DNA from: Chrysomallon squamiferum
Lineage: Eukaryota; Mollusca; Gastropoda; Neomphalida; Peltospiridae
DNA: 64,000 bases
Direction of reading: 5' to 3'
NCBI GenBank assembly: GCA_012295275.1
Contig: CM022677.1
Span: 3,290,242 to 3,354,241 of the forward strand
The notes beneath the pieces were generated by a model, which saw only the letters and a list, made by a program, of their open reading frames with translations, was not told where the DNA came from and made no database searches. Below, piece by piece: positions 35,178 through 46,697 of this stretch. Position numbers and translations under genes: made by a program. Position 1 is the first letter of the stretch. The number at the start of each line of letters is the position of its first letter.

Positions 35178-37860
35178 TCTGATTTCGAGTGAAAATTCCA
35201 CAGCAAAAGAAGGTATACATATCAGCTATGTCTCTGCAGGAACTCAGTTTTAGAAGTAGTTTCACTTGTTAAACAATGGCAGTAATTTGCATGTAATTAG
35301 ACCACAGTGTCAGAAGAAATGATCACACTTCTTTGAAGGATTAATAAACAATGATCCAATGTCTTGTAATAATATCTGCAGCTAGATGAATGAGACTATT
35401 TTCATTGTGTTGTGATACTTAAGTAAATTCACTCATTTACATTTAATGTGAAAAGTAGAATCTGCATAAATACATGTGAGCACATTTTGTGTTGTTTATT
35501 GCAGTCAAAATGGTCAGAGTGATCTAAAAGATGACAATGCATTTTAAAGTGAAATTAATAGAAGAGATTTCATCAGATCGATTGTGCAAACAAAAAGATA
35601 AGTCATTTAATACAGAAAAACAGAGACTAGTGTCATTCTATCACATAATGTCTATCAGCAGACAGTGTGCAAAACCAAGATTTTGGCAGAGAGAAAATGA
35701 ATAAATACTAGCAAGTTAACTAAACCTGAACTGATGGTTGCATCAATGCTTTCAGCAAGAAACAAACAACATATCATCCATTTGCAATCTGATTTTAGTT
35801 TTTTTATATACAACATGACACAAAATAGAAAGTTTTTTGTTAAAACTTTGGTAGGAGAGTACTGTGTTTATGTCTCGTGTTACAAGTTATCTTACACTTT
35901 GATGTAATTTAACACATTTTATTTGTAGACAGTGAATCAAACTGATCTTCCTTTTGTGGCATTAAATTTAAAACAGTATTTATGTTAATGTTACAAAGCC
36001 ACATTTACTAATAAACTTTGTCTTTCTTGTTTCTAGAAAATTCAGTGAATATGCTTTAACTGATTTTAAAATCCTGGTATTTTTCAGACTGAACTAATAA
36101 AAAATTACTGATAACACTGCTTACATTTACTCTTTTGTAAATAAACAAACCTAAGCAAGACTTTAGCATTCAAGAACTGTTAATAAAAACTATAAATGAA
36201 AATATTTTAAAAAATGACTCTCATAATTAAATCAAATGAGAAATACAAAGTTTAATAATTTTTAACATCTGTGATTAGTGATTACTATTCATTTTTATTT
36301 CAAATCTTTTTTCTTTGTGCTCCAGAATAAAACTTTAAAAAGAAATTTAAGTCAATATTAAGTTTTAAACAAACATTTGTTAATGAAAACCAACAGTTAT
36401 CTGTATTTCAGAACTTGAACAAATAATAAAAAATGTATTTAGTGACTTGCTGTGAAAACAAACTTTGTCTGCCATCTACAAAGTCTTTCCACAAAGTGAT
36501 TTTACAGATTATAATAATACTACATTATTAGTATTTTAATACTACTACTACTACTGCTACTACTACTATTACTACTACTACTAATAATAATTATAATAAT
36601 AATGAGAACAGGCACTTGCATAATTCTAATATTAATCATGATATAACAGTAGTACTTTCTGTTTACAGTATAAGTAAGAATAAAATAATAACAAGAAAGT
36701 GTAGTTAAACTTTTAAAATAATAAGAACAACAAGAAATTGAAAAAATTAAATTTTAAATTATCAAAAATGATTTTAAATATTTTAACAAAATATTGAAAG
36801 AATGAAAAATAAATATTTAAACATCAAAAAGCCAATAATTAGAAGAATGACTTAAACATTAAAGAACCTATGATCAATCTTTAAAAGACTGAGTCCACAA
36901 CAGAAATTCATGTCAATAAAACTGAGACACTATCAAACTAAATGTATCATATAATCTTAGTAATAACTATTATACAGTACTTACTAATTATGATGAACAC
37001 AGCTTCACTCAGTTTTTATTTTCATCACATACTTTGTAATTATTGTAAAAATATTTGAAAATTAAAACAAAACATAACTGATCAGATGAAGAAAAGGCTC
37101 TAATTAAATCATTCATCTCAAGCTTTCCAACTGAAGACAACTCTTACACACAAGACTCTTAGAAGAAAACATCAGGTGACACCTAAAGAATGAGACAACA
37201 TGTTTGGGAAATGCTGCTAAATGCAAATGACTCCTTCATCTTTGACAAACAGCTACATGATTATGATGCTCACTGCTAGAACTGACAAAATACTTCAGTA
37301 TCAAGTTGATGCAGGCCACAAAAGGGAAGCGTCACAAAGCCTCTCTGATGTAAAAATAATAACGTGGAATCTGTAAACAACATAATGGACAGCACAGAAT
37401 GTTAGTGAACGTGTTGACAGGACAGGCTGACGTCAGCTCAATGACACGTGACAAGCACGTGATTCACTGACGTATAATTCTATCAGAGAACAGACAGACT
37501 TTCCTTCTGTATTTGCACCAGACTACTCAGTTATGTGATAGAAGCAAACCTGAATTGTGATGTGTGTTTCAGACTTTACCTCATGACATATGTGGTTATT
37601 TCAAAGTCTCAGGACTCTGTGGTTTGCTTTGATACAGACCAACAGAGCTTTGAGTAGTTCCTCAAACGTAGACTGGACTTTGCTGTGAGGAATCACTTTT
37701 ACAAGCTTCTACCCACCTTCCAAACAGACCTTTTAAAAAACAAACATTGTCTTAGTATCAGACATTTTAAAACTGCAGTTTGATTTTAATATGTCAACAC
37801 AATTTTTAGGTATAAATGCTGATGTAGATGTCCTATTACTAAACATGTAAATTATATAAA
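35178..37860. other. AT-rich stretch with no recognised gene
   Basis: Unique-looking sequence without long open frames, with a small (TAC)n/(AAT)n patch at 36536-36603. A cluster of CRE and E-box sites at 37428-37473 is listed separately. I see no coding exon I can defend. Confidence 0.6.
37428..37473. promoter_or_regulatory. Candidate regulatory cluster: CRE plus two CACGTG boxes
   Basis: Within 46 bp there are TGACGTCA (37428-37435), CACGTG at 37445-37450 and 37456-37461, and TGACGT at 37468-37473. These are consensus sites for CREB/ATF and bHLH factors. No gene start was recognised nearby, so function is conjecture. Confidence 0.3.
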
Positions 37861-37867
37861 ATAACAA

Positions 37868-37868
37868 A

Positions 37869-37934
<66 letters not shown>
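37868..37934. repeat. (AAT)n microsatellite
   Basis: About 22 AAT units, followed by AT-rich sequence. Confidence 0.95.
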
Positions 37935-38222
37935 TTAATATAATCATTATTATTTTATCTTATTTTATGAAATGAAATAAAATATTTGTGATTTAGTAAA
38001 AGAAACATTTCGAAAATATTTTTATATTTTCCAAAGCAGTGATGTAGAAAATGAAAGTGAACTGATCTGTTTGTTCCTTAGTTTAATTTTATTTACCAGT
38101 TTATTTAATCTGTTCATGATTAATAAATAAAAAATAAAATAAGAATAAAAATAAAAATAGATTTTAAAAAATTAATTAAATAAATAAAAATCATAGCAAC
38201 AAAAAACAGCAAACATAAATAA

Positions 38223-38332
38223 TGGAAATGGAAATGGTTAAAAAATGAACGTGCTAATCAGAGCAAGCTGTTGTGAAGCACGTCTGCGACGGGCACGCTT
38301 TCTGACAGGTCAGCGGGCGTGTCTGTCGCAGA
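38223..38332 (-). mobile_element. SINE-like palindrome-bearing element, most complete copy
   Basis: On the minus strand: palindrome (38283-38332), core GACGTGCTTCACAACAGC, then GCTCTGATTAGCACGTT and a TTTCCATTTCCATT tail. About 110 bp. ATAAATAA occurs next to both ends (a possible 8-bp target duplication), but the area is AT-rich, so this is weak. Confidence 0.65.
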
Positions 38333-38445
38333 AATAAATAATAACAAAGAGGTAAACTTATAAACGTTGTTATTCTTATTATTATTGCTGTTGTTTTATT
38401 AAATACACAAAATTAAATTCGGTGGAATGGCTCATGTATGTTTGT

Positions 38446-38616
38446 TGAAAACTGAGCAGAATTAAATACGGCTGTTGGTACTGTCCAGACACCAGACATG
38501 TCAAAACTGAGCAGGATTAAATACGGCTGTTGATACTGTCCAGACACCAGACATGTCAAAACAGAGCAGGATTAAATACGGCTGTTGGTACTGTCCACAC
38601 ACCAGACATGTCAAAA
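38446..38616. repeat. 55-bp minisatellite, three units
   Basis: Unit TCAAAACTGAGCAGGATTAA plus ATACGGCTGTTGATACTGTC plus CAGACACCAGACATG, starting near 38446, 38501 and 38556 with few differences. Confidence 0.9.
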
Positions 38617-40482
38617 CGTAATCCCCGACACACCCCTTACTTTTATTATAAAGAAAAAATGTAGATCTACCTGAGCTCCACACTTGATATGATATAAACA
38701 TTCTTCGTACCATTGTCAATACTGAAGTATTTACATCCACAGTTCTGTTCTCAGCGCTGACATTTTTCTCCATCTTGTGCATGTTTGGGAAATCCTTTAC
38801 CGAAACCGATAAAACATATCGGTGTTTTCTCGGGTTTTAATCACTTGTGCATTTACTGTAACAACAATGTTTTGTTTGTAACTATTCTGTTATGATGCTT
38901 CAGTTTAACATTTAAACTTGAGCTGTTTAACTATCAGATGTTGTCTAAAAGTGGCGAGTTGTTACAAGAAGTCAGCCAAGTGGGCGGAGCTACCGATTGC
39001 AGCGTCATCTAAAAATAGACGCAGGCAAGAATGTATACAGGTGCTATTTGATTTAGTATTATTAGTTGTGGGATTGCTAAGAAAAGGAGAGTTTTGAATT
39101 AATACGCTTCAGTTTTAGTGGTTTAGTAAATAGTTGATGGTTAGCAGAATAACATATTATTATATTTATACGTATTTGAAAAGTCCGAATGTCACCGATC
39201 AAATCTAATATTTTGATTGGACAGTTATTTTTGTACAGGGTTTTCCCCATTTGCACTGGAAATGATGTAATGTTATGATCGATCGATCCATGTATCGAGC
39301 GTCAAATTACTCGGTTTAAAAATTAAAGATTTGAAATGACAGAAATAGTAATGTTTAAAACATGAAGTGAATTCTCAGGAACTGTGTTCTCTCTTAAATG
39401 AAATCCTTGGTTACATAATTTGTCTGTTACTAATTGTATTATGCTTTTGATTTTTGATATCTCATTTTAAGTAGATATTTTTTAAGGTGTTTGTGTAAAG
39501 CTGTAATATTTCTTTGGTGGTTTTGATTTTAGCTCTGTTATCATTTTTGAGTATTAGTCTAGGTTTAACCATAATATTTTTTTTATTGAGATACAGTGTT
39601 AAGAAAAGACTGTAAATGAATTTTGTAAATGTCTGTTTATGATTCTAAAATCATTTGGTTTGTGTTTGCAAAACGTTATTTGGAATATTTAATTTGTATG
39701 ACTGTGGACTTTATGATTAAGATGTCAAGGCTGAGGTTGTATGTATGATTCAGGAATCAAATCTGGATAAATGTATGATTTAAAAATCAAGTTTATGAAT
39801 AAATGAAGAATCGTCAAAATGATTTTGTTGTATATAGAATGATGGTTTATTTTTCTGTAATTTGTTTTTCCAATTTAATGACCACAAAGGAAAATATTAC
39901 TTATTTATTAATTATTGTTTGTTTTATTGTTATGTAAAAGAATATCTGTTCATATTTATTCATCTAGCTATTTATCTGTGTGTGTGTGTGTGTGTGTGTT
40001 TCTGTGAATCTGTGGAACCAGTGATTATGCATCAGAGTCTAGAGTTGATGTGTCCACCAGACAAAATATGAGATGAGTTGCTGTTCATACTTGTAACAAA
40101 GAATTTTCTTTTTATTTGGTTTTCCTGTGACAGGTAATTGTGTACAAACATTTGAAATGGGAGGTGATTACAAATGTTTATTTTAACTTTGTTTTCTCCT
40201 TCAAAATAAATATTTTACAATTTGTTTTAAATTTTAAGCTAGAGTCACAAATTGCTGAGGTTAAGTGGAGGGGAACTATGGTTAATACAATCAGTGTTTA
40301 GATGTTATTACAGACATTTCACTAGATGTTAGTCTTGTCTGAGGATCAGCTCAGGTCAACAAATCATATTTGAATGATGTAATATTTATATAGATTTATA
40401 ATAATTCCTGGTTATCTATAGGAAAGTATCGGATATAAATTTTAGAAATTAGCACACGAAAAACAGTTGCTGTTCTCCATTC

Positions 40483-40484
<2 letters not shown>
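38617..40484. other. No gene recognised
   Basis: Mixed AT-rich sequence. A minus-strand frame at 38501-38782 starts MHKMEKNVSAENRTVDVN and then runs into the 55-bp minisatellite; a first exon ending near 38672 is conceivable but has no homology I know. A short (TG)n lies at about 39977-39998. Confidence 0.5.

Positions 40485-40570
<86 letters not shown>
40485..40570. repeat. (GA)n microsatellite, about 43 units
   Basis: An 86-bp uninterrupted GA run. Confidence 0.98.
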
Positions 40571-40574
<4 letters not shown>

Positions 40575-41069
40575 ATCTCTCAATAAAATAAACTATAATT
40601 ATAATTCAAGGTGAGAATTGGTTCAGATTATGTTTAAAGTTAGGACAATGTTAGATTCGGTATTAATTAATTCATTACATTTAAGATTATGGTTAGGATT
40701 AAATCTATTTAAAGATACTTTAATTCAGTAAGTCTTTCATTTAGAACATATTCTATATCAAGGCTAGGATTAAATTAAAATAATTTTTGTTCTCAAACAA
40801 TTTAATATATACGCAAATGGTAAATTACTACCATAGCTATTTAATAGCTCTAAAGAAATTATCCAATTTTAATTCAATAAATCTATATGAAAATATACAT
40901 TTTAGACTTTTAGATGTTTTGATAAATTAGGTTAGAATTACGGTTAGATTTGAAATGAACTTTTGCTGAATTTTATATATATTTATTTATTTAACAATAT
41001 TTAATTTATTATTATTAGAACAGGGTCAGGATTTGGTAACAGATATGAAATAAACTTTTTAGAATTAAT

Positions 41070-41174
41070 AAATATTTCATTGTTATAAATAGCTTTTGTA
41101 TTACGGTTACGGTTAGGGTTAAAATCACGATTTGGTTTAAAATTAGATTTATCTTAATAAAAGTTACCTTTCAA
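41070..41174 (+). repeat. Dispersed repeat, plus copy of an inverted pair
   Basis: AATATTTCATTGTTATAAAT ... TATTACGGTTACGGTTAGGG ... TCTTAATAAAAGTTACCTTT matches the reverse complement of 46598-46697 over about 100 bp. Degenerate GGTTAGGATTAAAT-like strings also recur between 40600 and 41060, so it may be part of a larger old repeat. Confidence 0.65.
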
Positions 41175-42540
41175 ATTCAATACATTTTTCTGTTAAGATG
41201 TTACAAATGTTTAGCACTATAGTAGCATGGCCCTTAAATGTCCGGAATGTCACATCTGATTTCAAAGATTCACATCTGATTTATTTGATTTTCTCCATAT
41301 TGTCTTTTCTTTTTTCCACTTTTGTTGATAATATTGGAATCTTCATCCTGAGTAATGGCTAACTGTCGTTTGAGAAAGAAAATGAAATGTCATTTGAAAT
41401 ATCAGTTCAATAGAAAATTCAGGATTCTCTAACAAATATAGAACAACGTCACGTTTTTTTTTTTTTTTTTTACTGAATAAGATATTAGAGACTGTTATTA
41501 TAGATAAAATGACGTCACAATCTGACTGAATGGAAATGAAACAAGAGAAAGGTATAAGTGACGTCACTGTTTGTTTTTGGCACGGGTGGCTAGCACAACG
41601 AGATAGCGTTACACGCTGTGACGTAACTGGTATATTTATCATGTATTATGAGTAATAGGTGTAACTGTAAACATTAGTCACCGAACGTTACAGTATTCAA
41701 TGTCTTTATATTACTCTGATTTCAAAACAAAAATAAATAAATAAATATGATAAATAAGTTTCTGTTATATTTACATACAACCTAAATCTCTTTTTCCCAC
41801 CTAATTAATGAACACTAATTACAGTATGTCAGATTTTTTTATTAATAAATTAATTAACGTTTATATTTACATTTCTGTGCGTTTTCTCATATCTTGTTAT
41901 TATTGTACAGTATTTTTTTATTTGTTATAACTAGGTGTTGCGACAGCGTAATAAAATATTCACACAGAATATTAACAGATTACATGTTAACCCTTTTGAA
42001 CTAGTACTCGGTTTTTATCTAGCGATAGGAAAAGAGAGAGAAAAACAACAACAACAACAATATAAAATCACATATAAAGGAATATTATGTCAGTATTTTG
42101 ACACGTTTACATATATATAAAACATACACACACACACACACGCATACACACAGATTGTCATTAATAATAATATAGGTAAAATTCCCACATTGCCTGTATT
42201 CCAGGTGTTAGCAACAAGCTCTATTAAATTCACAAAAACTGAAAAGATTTCAAACATCAGTTATGTGAAAATTATCTGATGAGCCACTGACAAGCTTTGA
42301 TCCAGCAGTCGTCCGCATGTTACAGTTTTGAAACGGTTAAGCTTGTAATTAGTAATAACAGAATGTAAATACATAAATAACTACTTTTGTAGTATTATTA
42401 TCTTCATTTGTGACTCTTGTTGTTATTTATTTATTTATTTAAAGTTATTTTTGTTTTCCTTATTGGAATAATGTTTGTTCAAAATTGGTGAAAAACCATC
42501 TTGTTCAGGCACGACACCCAGCTGGTTGAACGATCGTTTA
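41175..42540. other. No gene recognised
   Basis: AT-rich sequence with a poly-T run (41455-41471), a short (CAA)n at about 42046-42060 and (AC)n at about 42125-42142. A 99-codon minus-strand frame (41343-41642) spans the homopolymer and has no recognisable motif. Confidence 0.55.
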
Positions 42541-42545
42541 GTGTT

Positions 42546-42970
42546 CTGGGTGCTGCAAGCTGGTTGTGCCAGTTCGTAGTGACGTCAGGCTGCTGACACG
42601 TCAGTCTTGTTGTCTGGGTGCTGCAAGCTGGTTGTGCGAGTTCGTAGTGACGTCACGCTGCTGACACGTCAGTCTTGTTGTCTGGGTGCTGCAAGCTGGT
42701 TGTGCGAGTTCGTAGTGACGTCACGCTGCTGACACGTCAGTCTTGTTGTCTGGGTGCTGCAAGCTGGTTGTGCGAGTTCGTAGTGACGTCACGCTGCTGA
42801 CACGTCAGTCTCGTTGCCTGGGTGCTGTCAGTCAAGCTGGAATTTACATTAAAAGTTCGTAGTGACGTCATCGCTGACACGTCAGTCTCGTTATCTGGGT
42901 GCTGCATTTTGGTGCACACGAGTTCGTAGTGACGTCACGCTGCTGACACGTCAGTCTCATTGTCTGGATT
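42546..42970. repeat. 68-bp minisatellite with a CRE palindrome in every unit, six units
   Basis: Unit TGGGTGCTGCAAGCTGGTTG plus TGCGAGTTCGTAGTGACGTC plus ACGCTGCTGACACGTCAGTC plus TTGTTGTC. TGACGTCA occurs at 42580, 42648, 42716, 42784, 42863 and 42930. Each unit also has a second half-site, GACACGTCA. Unit five carries an insertion (about 42828-42853) yet keeps the palindrome. Could be bound by CREB/ATF-type factors; equally it may be a neutral minisatellite. Confidence 0.9.
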
Positions 42971-43083
42971 TGCTGCATTCACATTCAGGTGTGTCTCTGT
43001 GTGTCATAATGAAAAAAAAAAAAAAAAAAAAAAAGATAAAAGAAAATAAATAAAAGGTAAACTATAGTACCTTCCATTTAGCT

Positions 43084-43392
43084 CACTGGTTTTCTGAATT
43101 TTTCATACCGCGACCCCTTATGAGCAATTCAATATGACAGATGACCCCTTTAAAAACATTTATCAATAATATCTAGGGTTACCATATTTTCATCAACCAA
43201 AGACAGTACAAAAGGAATCTATATTCACTGAGACGGGTCCCAAACCAATCTACACGTTTTTATTTATTCCTTCTTCCAAGTCAAGTTGAAAAAAACTAAA
43301 ACATACCATTGCTCAAGAACGATCTCGCGACACCCCAGAAAAAAGTCTGGCGACCTCTCTGGGGTTCGCGACCCTCAGGTTGAAAACCTATG
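43084..43392. mobile_element. hAT MITE with perfect 8-bp target duplication
   Basis: 309 bp. Left end CACTGGTTTTCTGAATTTTT then CATACCGCGACCCCTTA; right end, reversed, CATAGGTTTTCAACCTGAGG then GTCGCGAACCCC. These are diverged hAT ends with subterminal CGCGACCC. The target duplication ATTTAGCT is exact at 43076-43083 and 43393-43400. No coding sequence. Confidence 0.88.
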
Positions 43393-43423
43393 ATTTAGCT
43401 GTAGTAGTAACACTGACTAATAA

Positions 43424-43424
43424 C

Positions 43425-43485
<61 letters not shown>

Positions 43486-43570
43486 GATAATAATAATAAA
43501 AACAAAGATAAAAATAAATACAAATAAAAAATATATATGTGTGTGTGTATATGTATGTATGTATGTATAG

Positions 43571-43602
<32 letters not shown>

Positions 43603-43603
43603 A
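43424..43603. repeat. Microsatellite cluster: (AAT)n, (GT)n/(ATGT)n, (AGT)n
   Basis: (AAT)n at about 43424-43498, TGTGTGTATATGTATGTATG at about 43538-43567, (AGT)n at about 43570-43602. The leucine/tyrosine-rich frames here are artefacts. Confidence 0.95.
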
Positions 43604-44464
43604 TAATAACAAATAAAAAAATAAAAAAATAATTAAAAAAATACAGGTATTTTAAGACTGTGATAATTCAGGCTGCAGGAAATAAATGACGAATGTACAC
43701 ACACCTCATTTCTCTGTATACATCTTGAACAGGACTACAAATTCTTACAAAGAAATACGTGCTTAAACCTTTCATGGTGGAATAACTGTCACAGCTATCG
43801 GATTATTAACATGAAGTATAAACAGAGCTGTCAGAAGTATTTAATCTGTTGTTTAAATATTCTGTGTGTATGATAGTTAAAAATAAACGATGTCAGTGCA
43901 AATTACTATTATTACCGTTTACTTTCTTACTGCTAAATTATTATTTGATCACAGACGCACGGAAATTGACCAGTTAGTTCAAAGACTTGTGTAGCTGGTA
44001 GAGATGTTCAGTCTCAGTTTTTCTTTTACTTCTTCTTTTTTTAAATTTTAAATTTTTATTTAAAAGGACGTAAAACGTTTTGCGCCAGTGGAAATGTTAA
44101 CGTAGCTTTTTAACCCGGGCAGACGTAAATTCGAAAGGTCGCGAGTCGACGATCGTGTGCAGTGTCTAAACTAAACGAGAAAACTCTTTGACAGTACCGG
44201 TAGAGTCCTCTCCCTTCATTTATTCGAAAAGAATCTTTTTATCACTGATCGGCAGAACTAAATCTTTGGCGCCCTAAAGCTTCAACTTTTATGAGAAGCT
44301 TTTGAAATCAGCAACGAGATCTGCGTCACCACTTTTATTATGTCCTGTGGGTTTCTTCTGTGATAGTTATAAAATTTATTTACGGTCTGTTAGATTCAAC
44401 TATGTATGTAGTTTAGCATTTTGAATGTTCTCTGTTTGTGTACGTCTGAGTAGACTCTGCACAC
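43604..44464. other. No gene recognised
   Basis: Unique-looking sequence with no long frame or motif on either strand. Confidence 0.55.
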
Positions 44465-44615
44465 AGACAATGTTCGGGGACGCACTGGCGCATGAGGACA
44501 AAGTCCAATCACGACCTCACAAACCCGTCAGATGCCGCTGACAAGACTCGAACGTATGACACTCATTCGCCAGCACTTCGAAGGCAGACGATGTTACCGT
44601 TCGGCCACCGAGAGA
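44465..44615 (-). mobile_element. tRNA-derived SINE
   Basis: On the minus strand the sequence reads CTCGGTGGCCGAACGGTAAC and, about 40 nt on, ATACGTTCGAGTCTTGTC. TGGCCGAACGGT (44596-44607) fits the polymerase III A box and CGTTCGAGTCTTG (44542-44554) the B box, at tRNA-like spacing. It does not fold into a complete tRNA by eye and continues into a non-tRNA body, as in tRNA-headed SINEs. The plus-strand frame 44492-44743 is a shadow. The 3' end and tail are not clear. Confidence 0.6.
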
Positions 44616-45124
44616 ACCGTAAAAAAAAATTGCTCAGTAACCGAGGTAATCATCGCTTCCCACGAAGCACGCCGTTCTTTCTCTTTCGTCATTTCTGCGT
44701 GAATCAATTTTTTGTGGGAAACTGGGCATTCGCAAGTATGTAGTTTAGGATTTTGAATTTTATGTGTATGTATGTGTGTGTATTATGTATGTATTTATGT
44801 ATGTTTGTTTCCTATTCTATCAACAATTATCAATGAAAGTAAAAAGTTTTTTGGTTTTTTTTCTTTCTTTTTTTTAAGGGATTATTATTATTGACTAATT
44901 TATTTCATAATAATTGCAGATATGCTGTGTATCATTAATACTCGTTCAGTCTAATTATAAACAAATGGATACATGAGAGAGAGAAAGAATGTAAAAAAAA
45001 AAGAAAGAAAGAAAGAAATATAAAAAAAAAATTCAATAAATAAAGAAATAAGTAAGTAAGTAAGTAAAGTAAATAAATAAAAGAAGTAAAAAAATAAAAA
45101 TAACCAAAGCAACATCAAACGATT
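44616..45124. repeat. Low-complexity stretch
   Basis: Contains TATGTATGTATG-type runs, poly-T, GAAAGAAAGAAA and AAATAAAT runs. No gene. Confidence 0.75.
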
Positions 45125-45890
45125 TAAATTAATAAGGTGAGACTTATATGAATCTGGAGAGAAAAGACAGAGAGACAGTTAATAAGAAAACACAAAAGAA
45201 AGAAAGTTTAAATAAAGATTTAAATTAATAATGTGAGACTTCTGTGAATCTGGAGAGAAAAGACAGAGAGACAGTTAATAAGAAAACACAAAAGAAAGAA
45301 AGTTTAAATAAAGATTTAAATTAATAAGGTGAGACTTCTGTGAATCTGGAGAGAAAAGGCAGAGAGACAGTTAATAAGAAAACACAAAAGAAAGAAAGTT
45401 TAAATAAAGATTTAAATTAATAAGGTGAGACTTCTGTGAATCTGGAGAGAAAAGACAGAGAGACAGTTAATAAGAAAACACAAAAGAAAGAAAGTTTAAA
45501 TAAAGATTTAAATTAATAAGGTGAGACTTCTGTGAATCTGGAGAGAAAAGACAGAGAGACAGTTAATAAGAAAACACAAAAGAAAGAAAGTTTAAATAAA
45601 GATTTAAATTAATAAGGTGAGACTTCTGTGAATCTGGAGAGAAAATACAGAGAGACAGTTAATAAGAAAACACAAAAGAAAGAAAGTTTAAATAAAGATT
45701 TAAATTAATAAGGTGAGACTTCTGTGAATCTGGAGAGAAAAGACAGAGAGACAGTTAATAAGAAAACACAAAAGAAAGAAAGTTTAAATAAAGATTTAAA
45801 TTAATAAGGTGAGACTTCTGTGAATCTGGAGAGAAAAGACAGAGAGACAGTTAATAAGAAAACACAAAAGAAAGAAAGTTTAAATAACTT
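45125..45890. repeat. 96-bp minisatellite, eight units
   Basis: Unit AATAAGGTGAGACTTCTGTG plus AATCTGGAGAGAAAAGACAG plus AGAGACAGTTAATAAGAAAA plus CACAAAAGAAAGAAAGTTTA plus AATAAAGATTTAAATT, with starts 96 bp apart from about 45131. Units are nearly identical (single-base differences), so the expansion is recent. The short frame 45820-46047 runs out of the last unit and has no recognisable product. Confidence 0.95.
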
Positions 45891-46141
45891 GCCTGCAGCC
45901 TGCGCTGTTGAATACGCTTTGTATTTGTCACGTGCTAGGGTTGGTGTACCCTTAAATAAAATAAATCTGACTCACCACATGTTTGAACAGAATAAGATAC
46001 AAAGAATAAATACAGTAATGAGATGGTATCAATCCTCTTCTAAATAAATAAATACAAATTATAATAAAAAGCTATATGTATTGGAATGATAAAATTAAAT
46101 AAATGAATTAAAATATAATAATAAATAAAGATTCAGTAGCT

Positions 46142-46201
<60 letters not shown>

Positions 46202-46597
46202 ATAATAATAATAACAATAACAATAAGAAGAAGAAGAAGAAGAAAAATGAAATAGTGCCATCAGCTCCATATTAAATGATCTAAGTTCTTTATCTTCGTT
46301 GTAATCATATTTCATGTCTAGCAATATCTGATCTGTATAAGGCATGGTTTACATTTTTATAAATAAAACCAGACTTTTGTATTCTTATGTTATAAGTTAT
46401 AAACGTCTTCGTTTTGGTCATAGTATTTGTGAATTATGTACTTTAGGTACATAATGAACTGAAAAAAGACTGCAATGAATATGAATGTTAATATAACAGA
46501 CTTCTTTTAAAGTTTTAATAATAATAACCATATTTATTTTTTACAACCGGAATGACTTAAGAAGTTTGGTAACATTTGGCAAAAAAATAAAATCATC
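45891..46597. other. AT-rich stretch with (AGT)n, no gene recognised
   Basis: (TAG)n at about 46139-46200 followed by AAT/AAC/AAG triplet runs to about 46240. Otherwise featureless. Confidence 0.7.
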
Positions 46598-46697
46598 TTG
46601 AAAGATAACTGATATTAAGATACATTTTATACCAGCCCTGATCTTAACCTTAACCCTAACCGTAATACTAAACCGATTTATAACAATGAAATATTTA
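46598..46697 (-). repeat. Dispersed repeat, minus copy of an inverted pair
   Basis: Reverse complement matches 41070-41174, including CCCTAACCGTAATACTAAAC and AACAATGAAATATT. Separated from its partner by about 5.4 kb. Confidence 0.65.

Noticed and set aside
38501-38782. Minus-strand first exon starting MHKMEKNVSAENRTVDVN
   Set aside because: A donor-like CTCAG|GTAGAT follows, but there is no homology I recognise, and the rest of the frame runs through a minisatellite.
41098-41125. Interstitial telomere repeat (TTAGGG)
   Set aside because: Only one exact TTAGGG with degenerate neighbours; not a tandem array.
41575-41640. Possible tRNA or SINE head (GGGTGGCTAGCACAACGAGA)
   Set aside because: The A-box match is poor and no B box follows at the right distance.
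41343-41642. Minus-strand 99-codon frame
   Set aside because: It spans a homopolymer (run of Lys codons) and has no motif or supporting splice sites.
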